From contig NZ_CP072453.1 in NCBI RefSeq assembly GCF_019343475.1, positions 3,782,001 through 3,846,000 on the forward strand: DNA of 64,000 nucleotides, read 5' to 3'. This DNA comes from Providencia sp. R33. Its GTDB lineage: Bacteria; Pseudomonadota; Gammaproteobacteria; Enterobacterales; Enterobacteriaceae. The notes beneath the pieces are model-generated. The model was not told the origin of the DNA, searched no databases, and worked only from the letters and a program-made list of their open reading frames with translations. Of the stretch, positions 9,494 to 19,436 are shown in pieces. The position numbers and the translations under genes are program-made. The first letter of the stretch is position 1; each line of letters starts with the position of its first letter.

Positions 9494-10537
9494 TTACAGC
9501 TGGGGACGTTTTACAAAGCCAATCGCTTCGTACACTTTGTCCAAAGTTTCTTGAGCGCGAGCAGCGGCTTTGGTTGCGCCTTCATCCATAATTTGGTTTA
9601 GCAGTGCTTCGTTATCACGGAACTCGTGGTAACGCGCCTGTAAGCCTGTCAGCATGTCAGATACGGCTTCTGCAACGGCACCTTTAAGATGACCGTACAT
9701 TTGGCCTTCAAATTCCGCTTCGAGTTCTGCAATTTTCTTACCTGTCACACCCGCCATGATATCCAGTAAGTTGGAAACTCCCGGTTTGTTTTCTAAATCA
9801 TAACGAATGCGAGGCGGCTCTTCAGAGTCTGTCATGGCACGTTTGATTTTTTTCACAACAGATTTTGGGTCTTCAAGCAGTGCGATTACGTTATTGCGGT
9901 TGTCATCAGACTTGGACATTTTCTTAGTTGGATCTTGCAGTGCCATGACGCGAGCACCGCCCCCTGTTGGGATGAACGGATCTGGAACTGTGAAAATATC
10001 ACCATAAATGGCATTGAAACGCTGTGCGATATCGCGGCTTAATTCAAGGTGCTGTTTTTGGTCAATACCAACAGGTACTTGATTAGTTTGGTAAATCAAA
10101 ATATCTGCCGCCATCAGCACGGGGTAATCAAATAAACCTGCGTTGATGTTTTCGGCATGGCGCGCTGACTTGTCTTTGAATTGGGTCATGCGGCTGAGTT
10201 CGCCGAAATAAGTGTAGCAATTCAGTGCCCAGCTGAGCTGTGCATGTTGTGGCACATGGGATTGCACAAAAATAGTGCTTTTTTTCGGGTCAATGCCACA
10301 GGCTAAATAGAGCGCAAGGGTATCGAGAGTTCTTTTACGCAGTTCGACAGGGTCTTGGCGAACGGTGATGGCGTGTTGGTCAACGATACAGTAAATGCAG
10401 TCAAAATCATCTTGCATCTGTACCCACTGACGTAATGCACCCATGTAGTTACCGATGGTTAATTCACCGGAAGGCTGTGCGCCGCTGAATACGATAGGTT
10501 TCTGGGATTGCTTTAGTTTTTCAGTGGGAGTGCTCAT
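9494..10537 (-). CDS. trpS: Tryptophanyl-tRNA synthetase
   Basis: Class I synthetase that charges tRNA-Trp; cytosolic and essential. It has 347 residues, against 334 in E. coli. The class I signatures are present: [15 protein letters not shown] (HIGH equivalent) near residues 19-33 and KKMSKS near residue 207. The tryptophan-pocket region [23 protein letters not shown] is intact. It is the last gene of the dam-rpe-gph-trpS series, starting 18 bases after gph, and is followed by a bidirectional terminator. Confidence 0.97.
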   Translation of the reverse strand: MSTPTEKLKQSQKPIVFSGAQPSGELTIGNYMGALRQWVQMQDDFDCIYCIVDQHAITVRQDPVELRKRTLDTLALYLACGIDPKKSTIFVQSHVPQHAQLSWALNCYTYFGELSRMTQFKDKSARHAENINAGLFDYPVLMAADILIYQTNQVPVGIDQKQHLELSRDIAQRFNAIYGDIFTVPDPFIPTGGGARVMALQDPTKKMSKSDDNRNNVIALLEDPKSVVKKIKRAMTDSEEPPRIRYDLENKPGVSNLLDIMAGVTGKKIAELEAEFEGQMYGHLKGAVAEAVSDMLTGLQARYHEFRDNEALLNQIMDEGATKAAARAQETLDKVYEAIGFVKRPQL

Positions 10538-10555
10538 TTTAAATTATGTCCTTGC

Positions 10556-11248
10556 TTATTTTATTTCAGATAAACCGATTGCAGGTAATAGGCCTGAAAA
10601 ATGGGTTAACACGCAGTCAGGCTCTGTCAATGCAATAGATTCACCATAGTTATAACCGTAGGTCAGACCGACACACGGGCATCCAGCGTTTCGCGCTGCA
10701 ATAATATCATTACGGGAATCACCGACAAAAAGCAATTCTTCTTTGCGTAAACCGAAGGTCCCCATTGTTAAGTAGAGGGGAGCAGGGTGCGGTTTTAAGG
10801 CTTTAACATCGTCGCTGCCTAACACAAGGGAGAAATAGTGGTCGATATTCAATTTTTTTAGCAGAGGGGCAATAAATGGGGTCGCTTTGTTTGTCACAAT
10901 TCCCATTGGTAGCCCATGTTTTGCCAACTGTTCGAGTGTTTCTCTGACTTCAGGAAACAGCTCACTGCCAGTTGTGACAGATACGGCATAATATTTATCA
11001 AAGCTTTGGCGAGCTTGTTTTTGCAAGTCAGGTGTGATGGTGGCATTAGCCCAAGTGAGCGCTCGCTCAACTAAGACGTCGACTCCATTACCAACCCAGA
11101 TTGAGACGCGTTCTTTGCCAGCGGGGGGAAAATCAAAATCGTTCAGCATGTTGTCGATGGCTTCTGCTAAGCCACCGGCACTGTCAACAAGGGTTCCATC
11201 TAAATCGAAAGCAACGGCTTTGATATTCTCTAATACAACTTGAGTCAT
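10556..11248 (-). CDS. gph: Phosphoglycolate phosphatase
   Basis: HAD-superfamily phosphatase that hydrolyses 2-phosphoglycolate, for example from repair of oxidised DNA ends. It has 230 residues. Motif [11 protein letters not shown] is near residues 14-23, the motif III region around [10 protein letters not shown], and motif [12 protein letters not shown] near 177. The start ATG overlaps the rpe stop (ATGA), indicating translational coupling. Gene order rpe-gph-trpS is as in E. coli. Confidence 0.96.
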   Translation of the reverse strand: MTQVVLENIKAVAFDLDGTLVDSAGGLAEAIDNMLNDFDFPPAGKERVSIWVGNGVDVLVERALTWANATITPDLQKQARQSFDKYYAVSVTTGSELFPEVRETLEQLAKHGLPMGIVTNKATPFIAPLLKKLNIDHYFSLVLGSDDVKALKPHPAPLYLTMGTFGLRKEELLFVGDSRNDIIAARNAGCPCVGLTYGYNYGESIALTEPDCVLTHFSGLLPAIGLSEIK

Positions 11249-11919
11249 TGAGATACCTTTTGTAATTCAACACGCATTGCATCGATAACGGTTTTGTAAT
11301 CTGGCTGATCAAAGATAGCTGAGCCTGCAACGAAGGTGTCGGCACCTGCTGCGGCAATCTCTGCGATATTATTCACTTTCACACCGCCATCGACTTCCAA
11401 GCGGATATCATAGCCACTTTCATCAATTAATTTACGGACTTGGCGCAACTTATTGAGGGTTTGTGGGATAAAGGATTGGCCACCAAAGCCTGGGTTAACT
11501 GACATCAGCAAAATCATATCCACTTTATCCATCACATAATCAAGGTAGCTCAGTGGCGTTGCTGGGTTAAATACCAGACCTGCAGTACAGCCGCTTTCTC
11601 TGATTAATTGCAATGAGCGGTCAACGTGATCGCTGGCTTCAGGGTGGAAACTAATGTGTGTTGCACCCGCTTTTGCAAAATCAGGAATGATCCTGTCGAC
11701 GGGTTTTACCATTAAGTGAACGTCAATGGGGGCTGTAATGCCGTAATCACGTAATGCCTTACAAATTGGCGCCCCAAACGTCAGATTAGGAACGTAATGG
11801 TTATCCATAACATCAAAATGCACGATATCCGCGCCTGCCGCGAGGACATTGGCGGTATCTTCGCCTAAACGGGCAAAGTCAGCAGATAAAATAGATGGGG
11901 CAATGAGGAAGTTTTTCAT
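11245..11919 (-). CDS. rpe: Ribulose-phosphate 3-epimerase
   Basis: Pentose-phosphate enzyme interconverting D-ribulose 5-phosphate and D-xylulose 5-phosphate. A TIM barrel of 224 residues, the usual length. Visible motifs: [15 protein letters not shown] at the N-terminus, [13 protein letters not shown] with metal-binding His/Asp, [16 protein letters not shown] and LEVDGGV. It lies 15 bases after dam and overlaps gph by 4 bases. Confidence 0.97.
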   Translation of the reverse strand: MKNFLIAPSILSADFARLGEDTANVLAAGADIVHFDVMDNHYVPNLTFGAPICKALRDYGITAPIDVHLMVKPVDRIIPDFAKAGATHISFHPEASDHVDRSLQLIRESGCTAGLVFNPATPLSYLDYVMDKVDMILLMSVNPGFGGQSFIPQTLNKLRQVRKLIDESGYDIRLEVDGGVKVNNIAEIAAAGADTFVAGSAIFDQPDYKTVIDAMRVELQKVSQ

Positions 11920-11934
11920 TATTGTCTCCGAGTA

Positions 11935-12837
11935 TTAGTCGTTATCTGAGAGCCATTCAGCGCTAGGTACAGGTTGTTGCATTTTTTTCTTATTCGTTTT
12001 TCTAGGAGAAAGGCTATTAATTTCATTCGTATACAAAGCCAGTAATTCATTGACTTTACTACGGTTTAATATATTTCTACTAATGGTGCGACGTACTTTA
12101 ACAATATGCAATTGAGCTTGATGATACCACTCTCTGGTTGAGGGGGTATCATGATTTGATATCAACACTGGGATTTTACTTTCTGTTGATAATTTATGCG
12201 CCAAAATCGCCAAATTTTGTTGCTCTAGCGCGCTAAATGAATTGGTGTGGTAAGCCGTGAAATTTGCTGTTTCAGAAAGTGGTGCATAAGGTGGATCACA
12301 GTAGATGACGGAGCCTTCCCTTGCATTTAACAAGGTTTCACCATAGTGCTGAGTGATAAAAGTGGCTTGTTGTGCTTTCTCTGCAAACCACAAAAGTTCT
12401 TCTTTGGGGAAGTAGGGTTTTTTATAGCGGCCAAAAGGCACGTTAAATTCACCCTTTGAGTTATAACGGCACAAGCCATTATAACAGTGGCGATTTAAGT
12501 ATAAAAAAAGCACGCTGCGTTTTTCCATATCATCGGATTTATTAAACGCTTCACGCATCAAATAGTATTGTTCTGAAGTATTAAATTCAGGCGTGAAGAT
12601 GCGCTGGGCTTCTTCAATAAAAAAGTCAGTTCGGTGTTTAACTGTATTATAGAGGTTGATGAGGTCACTGTTGATATCTGCCAGTATGTAAGATTCATAG
12701 CTGGTATTTAAAAACACTGACCCTGCACCAACAAAAGGCTCAATTAAGCAATCACCTTGTGGAAGGTGTTTTTTGATTTCTTCCACAAGGGGGTATTTAC
12801 CCCCAGCCCATTTTAAAAAAGCGCGTTTTTTTTTCAT
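11935..12837 (-). CDS. dam: DNA adenine methylase
   Basis: N6-adenine methyltransferase of GATC sites, used in mismatch repair, replication timing and gene control. It has 300 residues, about 20 longer than E. coli Dam (278), mainly a charged C-terminal tail (SPRKTNKKKMQQ...). The SAM-binding segment AFLKWAGGKYPLV is at the N-terminus, FVGAGSVFLN follows, and the catalytic DPPY is near residue 182. It keeps the E. coli order damX-dam-rpe. The ribosome site is weak, so expression may depend on upstream damX transcripts and internal promoters. Confidence 0.96.
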   Translation of the reverse strand: MKKKRAFLKWAGGKYPLVEEIKKHLPQGDCLIEPFVGAGSVFLNTSYESYILADINSDLINLYNTVKHRTDFFIEEAQRIFTPEFNTSEQYYLMREAFNKSDDMEKRSVLFLYLNRHCYNGLCRYNSKGEFNVPFGRYKKPYFPKEELLWFAEKAQQATFITQHYGETLLNAREGSVIYCDPPYAPLSETANFTAYHTNSFSALEQQNLAILAHKLSTESKIPVLISNHDTPSTREWYHQAQLHIVKVRRTISRNILNRSKVNELLALYTNEINSLSPRKTNKKKMQQPVPSAEWLSDND

Positions 12838-12919
12838 GCCGTCTTATTATTACAATCGTTTAGAGTAACTACATTTATACTCTGTCAGGACAACATAATG
12901 CGCCCGGGGGAAAACGTTG

Positions 12920-13828
12920 TTATTTTTGATCCTGTTTGACTTGTTTCATATTTCTTACCCACGGTTTTTTCGCTTGAACAGCAGCAGGTAATGTCCCTAT
13001 TGCATTTTTTGCATCAGTGACTGAGTTATAGTTACCGTGAATAAGAACATACCAAGTTTGCCCATTACGAATCGTTTTATAAACCTTGTAGTTGGCAAGT
13101 TTGTTTTCTTTTGCAAAAGCTTCCAATGTGTCTGAACGGCTGGCACTGCTTAATTGAAGTGTATAGCTCCCCGCAGGTGCAGACATGACATTACTGCCTT
13201 GGTTATTAGCCGTTGCAGCAGGTTTCGTTGGTTGCTTCGGTTGAGTGGGTTGTTTTGGTTCTACCGTTTTTGGTTGTGTTCTTTCTGGTGTTACTGGTTT
13301 CACCACTGGTTGTTGCTCAACAGGTTTAACAACGGGTGGATTCAGTGGTGTTACATTCTGTGGTTGTGTTGTGCCCGGTGTAGGGACTTGGCCTTGGTTT
13401 AAGGCATCAACAACATCACCTGGAATTTCGATTCGCTCACCTAAACCATTCGGCTGAGTTTGCAACTCACCTTGGGTTGGTGTTGGCGTGATTTGTGAAC
13501 CTGTAATTTCTTGGGCTTGTCCTGGCTGGGTTTGACTTTGAGTATTGGTCAAAGAGGAAGAGCCAGATAAATCAATGTTTTGCTCAGTATTATTACTGGT
13601 TGTTTGCTGACGTTCATGTTCAGTCGGAGCTTTTAATGCAGAGCTGATGGCAATAATCAGTAGCAATAAAACGAGCACACCGACGCCAATCATGATGTGT
13701 TGGCGCGATAAGGTAATTTTAGGTTTCACACTTGTTGATTGGCGTGAACGCCCTGCTGGTCTGTCTGATGTATCTGGCCTAAGGTCGTTTTGACCTTGCG
13801 GCTGGTTATCTGGTTTAAATTCGTCCAT
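12920..13828 (-). CDS. damX: Cell-division protein DamX (SPOR domain)
   Basis: Inner-membrane division protein whose C-terminal SPOR domain binds denuded septal peptidoglycan. It has 302 residues, well below E. coli DamX (428). A charged cytosolic N-terminus precedes one membrane helix (IMIGVGVLVLLLLIIAISSA, ~residues 45-65). Next comes a long Pro/Gln/Thr-rich periplasmic linker, then the SPOR domain from about residue 220 (SYTLQLSSASRS...TWYVLIHGNYNS). The shortening is in the low-complexity linker; the domains at each end look complete. Confidence 0.94.
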   Translation of the reverse strand: MDEFKPDNQPQGQNDLRPDTSDRPAGRSRQSTSVKPKITLSRQHIMIGVGVLVLLLLIIAISSALKAPTEHERQQTTSNNTEQNIDLSGSSSLTNTQSQTQPGQAQEITGSQITPTPTQGELQTQPNGLGERIEIPGDVVDALNQGQVPTPGTTQPQNVTPLNPPVVKPVEQQPVVKPVTPERTQPKTVEPKQPTQPKQPTKPAATANNQGSNVMSAPAGSYTLQLSSASRSDTLEAFAKENKLANYKVYKTIRNGQTWYVLIHGNYNSVTDAKNAIGTLPAAVQAKKPWVRNMKQVKQDQK

Positions 13829-14123
13829 TTTCCTCTCCCGAATAAAATTTGCCTATAGTAGAGATAAAATGTCTCTTATCAGTACAACCTGTTAACGACC
13901 AAGCAGAGTTTTCTGCTCGTTTTTAAAGCATAGATTCTTTCGTAATACCATGCTAATCCGAATGGTATTTTTTGTATGCTTTTTTGAAGTTCGTATTGAG
14001 GCGTCGGCATACCGTATAATTTAACGACTTTGAACAGCATCTACCAGTAACATTTTAAAACACTCGTATAAATTAGGTATTTTCTTTATTTTTGGCGATG
14101 CACAAGGCCTTTTTGCCATAATT
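13829..14123. other. Intergenic region aroB-damX
   Basis: 295 bp without a convincing gene. It contains one small plus-strand hairpin (AGCAGA/TCTGCT near 13902-13917 followed by CGTTTTT) of uncertain meaning. The gap is larger than in E. coli, so damX may have its own promoter here. Confidence 0.5.
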
Positions 14124-15212
14124 TTATGGTGTACAAGATGTTATTGCGGCAATTACCGTTTGCGAATCAAGATCTGAACGCATTTCTGAGTGCCCGATAG
14201 TGGTTGGTAGAATTAAATGCAGTTTTCCACTCATCACTTTTTTATCACGCATCATATGTGGTAGATAATCGTCCGGCTTCATTTGTGAAGGGCCTTTGAC
14301 TGGGAGTGAGGCACGTTCTAATAGTGCAATAACGCGTTGTGTTTGCGCTGGTGTGAATTGACCAATCAATTCAGCGGTTTTCGCCGCCATGACCATACCC
14401 GCTGCGACAGCTTCACCATGCAACCAGACACCGTAGCCCATATGCGCTTCGATAGCGTGACCGAAGGTATGACCTAGGTTAAGTAATGCTCGGAGGCCGC
14501 TGGTTTCTTTTTCATCTGCCGCAACAACTTGTGCTTTGAGCTCACAGCAACGGCGGATGCAATAAGCCATTGCTTGGTTATCTAAAGCAACCAGTGCATC
14601 AATATTGTTTTCCAACCACGTGAAAAATTCACCATCAAGGATGATGCCATATTTAATGACTTCAGCAAGGCCAGAAGCCAGTTCTCTTGGTGGGAGTGTT
14701 TTTAAGCAATCGAGGTCAATGACAACAGATGCGGGCTGGTAAAACGCCCCAATCATATTTTTCCCTAATGGATGGTTGACCGCGGTTTTACCACCGACAG
14801 AAGAATCCACTTGAGATAGCAATGTGGTTGGAACTTGAATAAAGCGAACGCCACGTTGATAACTTGCCGCAGCGAAGCCGGTTAAATCACCGATAACTCC
14901 CCCACCAAGAGCGATGAGGGTAGTATCGCGGTTATGATGTTTTTCAAGTAATGCAGTAAATACATCATTCATAATAAACAATGACTTATACTGTTCGCCA
15001 TCAGGTAGGGTGATGGAATCTACTTTGACACCAGAAGCCTCAAGAACACGTTTTATCTTCTCAAGATAAATGGGCGCCAGTGTTTCGTTTGTCACTATCA
15101 TTGCTCGTTGACCTGCAGCTAATGGCCAAAATGCACCTGTTTGGTTATATAACCCAGGGGCAATATTGATTGGATAACTGCGTTCGTCCAGCGTAACGGT
15201 GACCTTTTCCAT
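14124..15212 (-). CDS. aroB: 3-dehydroquinate synthase
   Basis: Second step of the shikimate pathway: DAHP to 3-dehydroquinate, using NAD+ and a divalent metal. It has 362 residues, as in E. coli. The NAD-binding motif [13 protein letters not shown] is near residues 103-115. Metal-ligand regions are [15 protein letters not shown] and [19 protein letters not shown]. It follows aroK by 47 bases and forms the usual aroK-aroB unit. Confidence 0.97.
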   Translation of the reverse strand: MEKVTVTLDERSYPINIAPGLYNQTGAFWPLAAGQRAMIVTNETLAPIYLEKIKRVLEASGVKVDSITLPDGEQYKSLFIMNDVFTALLEKHHNRDTTLIALGGGVIGDLTGFAAASYQRGVRFIQVPTTLLSQVDSSVGGKTAVNHPLGKNMIGAFYQPASVVIDLDCLKTLPPRELASGLAEVIKYGIILDGEFFTWLENNIDALVALDNQAMAYCIRRCCELKAQVVAADEKETSGLRALLNLGHTFGHAIEAHMGYGVWLHGEAVAAGMVMAAKTAELIGQFTPAQTQRVIALLERASLPVKGPSQMKPDDYLPHMMRDKKVMSGKLHLILPTTIGHSEMRSDLDSQTVIAAITSCTP

Positions 15213-15259
15213 CTTGTTCTACCTTGAATTCATTACTGACAAAATAACACGATGATAAA

Positions 15260-15781
15260 TTAGTTTTTTTCTAACATTTCGATGATTTGGCTAGCAACGA
15301 CTTTGGCGCTTTGTTCATCCGTATGAATAGTAATGTCTGCAATTTCTTCATACATTGGGTTGCGTTCGTCAGCCAATTTCTCGAGCACTTCACGAGCAGG
15401 CTCATCAACCTGTAATAGTGGTCGTTTTTTATCACGTTGCGTACGAGAAAGCTGTTTCTCAATTGTGGTTTCGAGATACACAACGACACCGCGAGCTGAT
15501 AAGCGGTTGCGGGTTTCTTTGGATTTAACAGAACCGCCACCCGTCGCTAGTACAATGCCTTGTTTCTCAGTGAGTTCATTGATGATTTTTTCTTCGCGAT
15601 CACGAAAGCCTTCTTCGCCTTCAAGGTCGAATACCCAGCCGACATCCGCGCCGGTGCGTTTTTCTATCTCGTGATCAGAGTCGAAAAACTCCATATTAAG
15701 CTGTTGTGCCAACTGACGGCCAATAGTGCTTTTTCCAGCGCCCATCGGTCCAACCAGAAAGATATTGCGTTTCTCTGCCAT
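15260..15781 (-). CDS. aroK: Shikimate kinase I
   Basis: Phosphorylates shikimate to shikimate 3-phosphate. It has 173 residues, identical in length to E. coli AroK. The P-loop [11 protein letters not shown] is at residues ~11-21, the shikimate-binding segment [11 protein letters not shown] at ~34, and LATGGGSV at ~78. It is upstream of aroB. No strong Shine-Dalgarno sequence precedes the ATG. Confidence 0.97.
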   Translation of the reverse strand: MAEKRNIFLVGPMGAGKSTIGRQLAQQLNMEFFDSDHEIEKRTGADVGWVFDLEGEEGFRDREEKIINELTEKQGIVLATGGGSVKSKETRNRLSARGVVVYLETTIEKQLSRTQRDKKRPLLQVDEPAREVLEKLADERNPMYEEIADITIHTDEQSAKVVASQIIEMLEKN

Positions 15782-16289
15782 GTTTTTTGGTATTACTACG
15801 ATTATTCGTTAATGAACCCGCCCCGCCAATAAAAAATTAGCAGCGGGACCTAAACTGAAACCTCATTAGTGATGATGTGAGATCAGATAGGAAAATTATC
15901 TCAACACATCAACTAGGATTGCAACTATATAAATGTGGCACTAAGCGAACAAAGTGCCACATTTTAAATTACAGGTTTCTATATTTGAGCCGTCGTTATT
16001 GCCTAATGCTTTGTTTAGCATGGTCTTTAACAGGTTTAGAATACCATGTGTGAGCATATAATTTCTGTTAACTGTAGAGCAAAATAATTGTGGCTGTTTT
16101 ATAAGCGACTGACAGCTTGTTCTTTAATCTAAGGATAGTTAGAACATTCAATGGATAACCTTGTATGCTAAAACGACGTCAGCGTCAAATTTATCCGGTA
16201 GGTTTATGGCATAAAAAAACTTTTTTTGTCACACTCTTTGTCTTATTGTCTATTCAACTACTTGAAGTATAGGTGTTATTTTACTCATA
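15782..16289. other. Intergenic region hofQ-aroK
   Basis: 508 bp with no convincing gene. It contains an 11-bp perfect inverted repeat at 15931-15965, and AT-rich DNA likely to hold the aroK-aroB promoters. Confidence 0.6.
15931..15965. terminator. Perfect inverted repeat, possible terminator after the hof operon
   Basis: AAATGTGGCAC and GTGCCACATTT are exact complements around a 12-base loop. The plus strand continues ATTTTAAATT, the minus strand ATTTATAT. It sits between hofQ and aroK, both minus-strand, but the minus-strand T run is weak. Confidence 0.5.
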
Positions 16290-17345
16290 CTAAATATTGA
16301 TTAGTTTTGGCGTAATAAAAACCACCAGAACCCGCCTATCAATATGTTCCGCACTATTTGTAAACAATGCCCCTAAAAGAGGGATTTGAGAAAGGAAGGG
16401 AAGGCCTGTTTGTGTTTTCTCTTGTTTTTGCTGAAAAATTCCACCTAATATCAGCGTCTCATTATTTTTAATGGTGACGGAAGTTGCGATTTCTTGTTTG
16501 TTTATCGCTAAATGGTGATTTTGGCTGCTGGTGAGTGCGGTATCTGGTGAGTTATGGCTAATTTTTAGGTTTAATTCTACTTTTTCATCACGGATGATCG
16601 TGGGTGTCACATCCATACCTAAGACCGCATCCTTAAATTGTACGTGGGTCTTTTTTTCACTGCTGGTGACATAAGGGATTTCAGTACCTTGCTGGATACT
16701 GGCGGGTTGTTGATGTGAAGCCATTAACCGTGGGCTGGCAATAATGGATAATAAATTTTCTTTTTCTAACGCGTTGAGCTTCATTTCTAGCAACCCTTCA
16801 CTCAATTTTAAAACGTTAAATGAAAATTGCCCTGGCGCAGAGTGATAGCGATTATAGCGGTTAAGCCGGTTGTGTGTTGTATTGCCTGCTTGTAACCCCC
16901 ATTCAAGGCCCAGCTCCTGTAGCGCTGTCTTACTACTGCTAATAATATGCGCGGTGATCTGAACTTGTTGTTGAGGTAAATCTTTCTGTTTGATCCATTC
17001 TTCAATGAGTGTGAGACGTTCTTGGCTATCTTTGATGATCACGCTATTTGTTGTCGCTTCGTGACGAATGGAGGCTTTTGGTGACAATAACGCGACCTCG
17101 GGTTGACCAAGTAAGTGGTGAACCTCTTGCGCTTTTATTGAGACTAATTTGAAAATTTTCTCAATCCAAACCTCGTTATTGGTATCCAAAGGTAAAGCGT
17201 GACTCGTGGCTTGAGGGGGAATATTTTCTTCTATGGGCAACAAAGGCACAAAAGGGTCACGGATTTGTTCTGCAAAAGCAGCGCTAAACGTTAACGCCAA
17301 AATGGTGATCATTCGCGTTACGACAGAGATTAAGGTGTTATTCAT
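16290..17345 (-). CDS. hofQ: HofQ/PilQ-like secretin
   Basis: Outer-membrane secretin of the type IV pilus-like hof cluster. In relatives such as Haemophilus ComE this protein supports DNA uptake; in E. coli it is needed for use of DNA as a nutrient. It has about 351 residues (E. coli 412). An N-terminal hydrophobic signal (ITILALTFSAAFA) is followed by an N-domain and a secretin domain (GTEIPYVTSSEKKTHVQFKDAVLGMDVTPTI; ILGGIFQQ; PFLSQIPLLGALFTN; ITPKLI). The start is ambiguous: ATG at 17345 overlaps hofO by 8 bases with AAGGA 11 bases upstream, and 17357 is the alternative. Confidence 0.9.
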   Translation of the reverse strand: MNNTLISVVTRMITILALTFSAAFAEQIRDPFVPLLPIEENIPPQATSHALPLDTNNEVWIEKIFKLVSIKAQEVHHLLGQPEVALLSPKASIRHEATTNSVIIKDSQERLTLIEEWIKQKDLPQQQVQITAHIISSSKTALQELGLEWGLQAGNTTHNRLNRYNRYHSAPGQFSFNVLKLSEGLLEMKLNALEKENLLSIIASPRLMASHQQPASIQQGTEIPYVTSSEKKTHVQFKDAVLGMDVTPTIIRDEKVELNLKISHNSPDTALTSSQNHHLAINKQEIATSVTIKNNETLILGGIFQQKQEKTQTGLPFLSQIPLLGALFTNSAEHIDRRVLVVFITPKLINI

Positions 17346-17889
17346 GGCTATTTTCATCCTTGATAGCGGCTGAATGAATTATTGATGACAGCGTTATTGA
17401 GGCAACCAAGACATTTTTTTTCTGGCCAAGCGTGACCTCTGAGTAATGCCATATATGGGGTGAGGGGGAAGATATTAGCTGTTGAATAAAATGATAAATA
17501 TTGGCAAAACCCCCCTGTATTTCCATAAAATAACCTTCGTTATTATTCATAGGTTGAAGCTTGTTGAGTGTAACGGCGGACTGGCTAATGAGGGCATTGA
17601 AATGCGAAAATAGTGCCAGAGGGCGGTTATCGGATACCGCGTATTGTTCAAGGTGTTCAATTTGTTGTGCTAATTGGCTTACTGGTGGAAGTTGTTGAAT
17701 ACGTTGTTCTTCTTTTTGAATGTGGTCAGATAAACGTGTTATTTCATCTTCTAATTCAATAAGTTGTATTGAAGACTTTTCCCAATAGAAGAAGTAGCCT
17801 ACCACTAGAATCACGCCAATAAAGGCAATGACGGGTAAGGTTTTCAGCCAAAAAGGGCGGTACCAAAAGGCATTGAGTATTTCATTCAT
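17338..17889 (-). CDS. hofO: HofO/PilO-like pilus assembly protein
   Basis: 183-residue protein with one N-terminal membrane helix (TLPVIAFIGVILVVGYFFYW, ~16-35), then a short coiled-coil region and a small periplasmic ferredoxin-like domain typical of PilO. PilO pairs with PilN and links the inner-membrane platform to the secretin. The start has AAGGAGAG upstream. It overlaps hofN and hofQ by about 8 bases each. No separate hofP lies between it and hofQ. Assignment to HofO rests mainly on position and architecture. Confidence 0.75.
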   Translation of the reverse strand: MNEILNAFWYRPFWLKTLPVIAFIGVILVVGYFFYWEKSSIQLIELEDEITRLSDHIQKEEQRIQQLPPVSQLAQQIEHLEQYAVSDNRPLALFSHFNALISQSAVTLNKLQPMNNNEGYFMEIQGGFANIYHFIQQLISSPSPHIWHYSEVTLGQKKNVLVASITLSSIIHSAAIKDENSHE

Positions 17890-18436
17890 TTGCCTCTCCT
17901 TGATGCTTCGCGGCGATGTGCAGACGATTTAATTGTTGATTTCGGCTAAGTTGTTTTAATTGAACCCCACTTAGATTTTTCTGTTTTGCCAGCCGCTGGC
18001 TAAAAATCGCCATATTTTGAACATCATAGCTATTGGCTTTGATATCAAGTTGACCATCAATCAGTTGGAAAGAAGTCAACCAGCTTTTTGACGGCGTAAT
18101 TGTCGGTAAGCTATGCAGCAAAACCAGAAGTGCTTGGTTGTTTTGCTCAATAGCTTTATGTTTATTTTGTTTTTCAATCAGCTGGTTTAATTGAGCCTGT
18201 TGATGTGTTCTTTTTTGGCTGAATTGTTGTATTTGCTGGTGTTTTTCTTGCGCGCTATGCAGCGATATTTGTTTGCTCTCAATATCAATTTTTTGGAATA
18301 CATATAAAAAACAAAAAGTAGCAAGCGTGGAGCAGCATAATGCGCAGGTGAAAAGGATAAATTCACGCTTCTTTTTCATCACTTCCTGTTGTCGCCAAGG
18401 CAAAAAATTCACTTGATATGGGTTTGCAATTTTCAT
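17882..18436 (-). CDS. hofN: HofN/PilN-like pilus assembly protein
   Basis: 184-residue protein from MKIANPYQVNFLPWR, a typical PilN start: short cytosolic motif (NFLPWR), membrane helix (FILFTCALCCSTLATFCFLYVF), coiled coil rich in Gln, then a periplasmic domain. PilN binds PilM through its N-terminal motif. The open frame runs 41 codons further 5' inside hofM, but the chosen ATG lies 2 bases after the hofM stop. Confidence 0.8.
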   Translation of the reverse strand: MKIANPYQVNFLPWRQQEVMKKKREFILFTCALCCSTLATFCFLYVFQKIDIESKQISLHSAQEKHQQIQQFSQKRTHQQAQLNQLIEKQNKHKAIEQNNQALLVLLHSLPTITPSKSWLTSFQLIDGQLDIKANSYDVQNMAIFSQRLAKQKNLSGVQLKQLSRNQQLNRLHIAAKHQGEANE

Positions 18437-18438
18437 TT

Positions 18439-19320
18439 TTAAATATCCCGATGACGAAGCGCTAGGCCTGCGGCTATAACAAAGTCCCCTAATTGGTGTG
18501 GAAGTTTTAGATTGTGGTGTTGAAAAGCTTGGCGTAATTCCCACTGGTGTGATTGCCATTGAATATGGTGCTTATGGTCAGTTTGTTGATTTGCCGCATT
18601 GGGAGGTTGGGCTATATTTGGGTGATCGGTAATGAGGTAAATGGGTAAAGCTGTGGCGTGATCTTCTGTTTTTAGATAGGGCAAAAGCTGTGAAAGGGTG
18701 GTTATCTCATTGTCTGGAACATGATTATAATTTGCGGGCAGGCTAATTGGGCCTGACCATAACCATTCACCTTGTCTATAATGAACTAGCCAGCATTCAT
18801 CAGGTAACCCACAATAGCGAGCAACGTAGCGTAGTGCGACAGGTGCAACATCAATGGCGAGTAGATTAAACCCGCTTTGTGCTAATAGGTTTTGCCAAAA
18901 GGCGATGTCCGCTTTTCGAGCACCATTGAGATAAACGTGTTGGTCGACCACGCGATAGTCAATGGCGAGTTCATGAACATCCATTGGAAAGCATTTTTCA
19001 GCTTGTGATTGCAGATACCAGCCGAGCTCAGGTTGTTGTAGGTGGACTTGGCTTGGTAATGAAATTTGTTGCTTTAATGTGCGAACTGCCGGTAAGGCGA
19101 TAGAAACTGCGCAGTTTTTCGGTAGTTTCTGACGCCACTGTATTAAAAGTTTTAGTAGAATTTGGTGTTGTTCTGGGTCTGAATTATCGGTTATTTCGAA
19201 AGGAAGTTGCTGCTGCCAACATTCACATAATGACCAGTATTTTCGGCGTCGTTTTGTGGCAACTAACTGAATTTTATTCTGATAGATGTCGATCCCAATG
19301 TGCCATTTTGATGTGTACAT
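18439..19320 (-). CDS. hofM: HofM/PilM-like pilus assembly ATPase-fold protein
   Basis: 293-residue cytosolic protein of the PilM family (actin-like fold). It begins MYTSKWHIGIDIYQNKIQLVA, where the first beta-hairpin of the fold (IGIDI) is visible. The start is chosen for AAGGA 8 bases upstream. First gene of the hofMNOQ operon, divergent from mrcA as in E. coli. The sequence is divergent, so function as a pilus platform component is inferred from family and context. Confidence 0.85.
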   Translation of the reverse strand: MYTSKWHIGIDIYQNKIQLVATKRRRKYWSLCECWQQQLPFEITDNSDPEQHQILLKLLIQWRQKLPKNCAVSIALPAVRTLKQQISLPSQVHLQQPELGWYLQSQAEKCFPMDVHELAIDYRVVDQHVYLNGARKADIAFWQNLLAQSGFNLLAIDVAPVALRYVARYCGLPDECWLVHYRQGEWLWSGPISLPANYNHVPDNEITTLSQLLPYLKTEDHATALPIYLITDHPNIAQPPNAANQQTDHKHHIQWQSHQWELRQAFQHHNLKLPHQLGDFVIAAGLALRHRDI

Positions 19321-19436
19321 AGTTAATTTCCTTATCATTAGCAATTAAATTACGTTTTCTATTGTGCTGTATAAGCTTTATACTATGCGTTAGTGATATC
19401 TAAACCCTCTTGTTAGCCGAGCATGGGAATTTTCCG

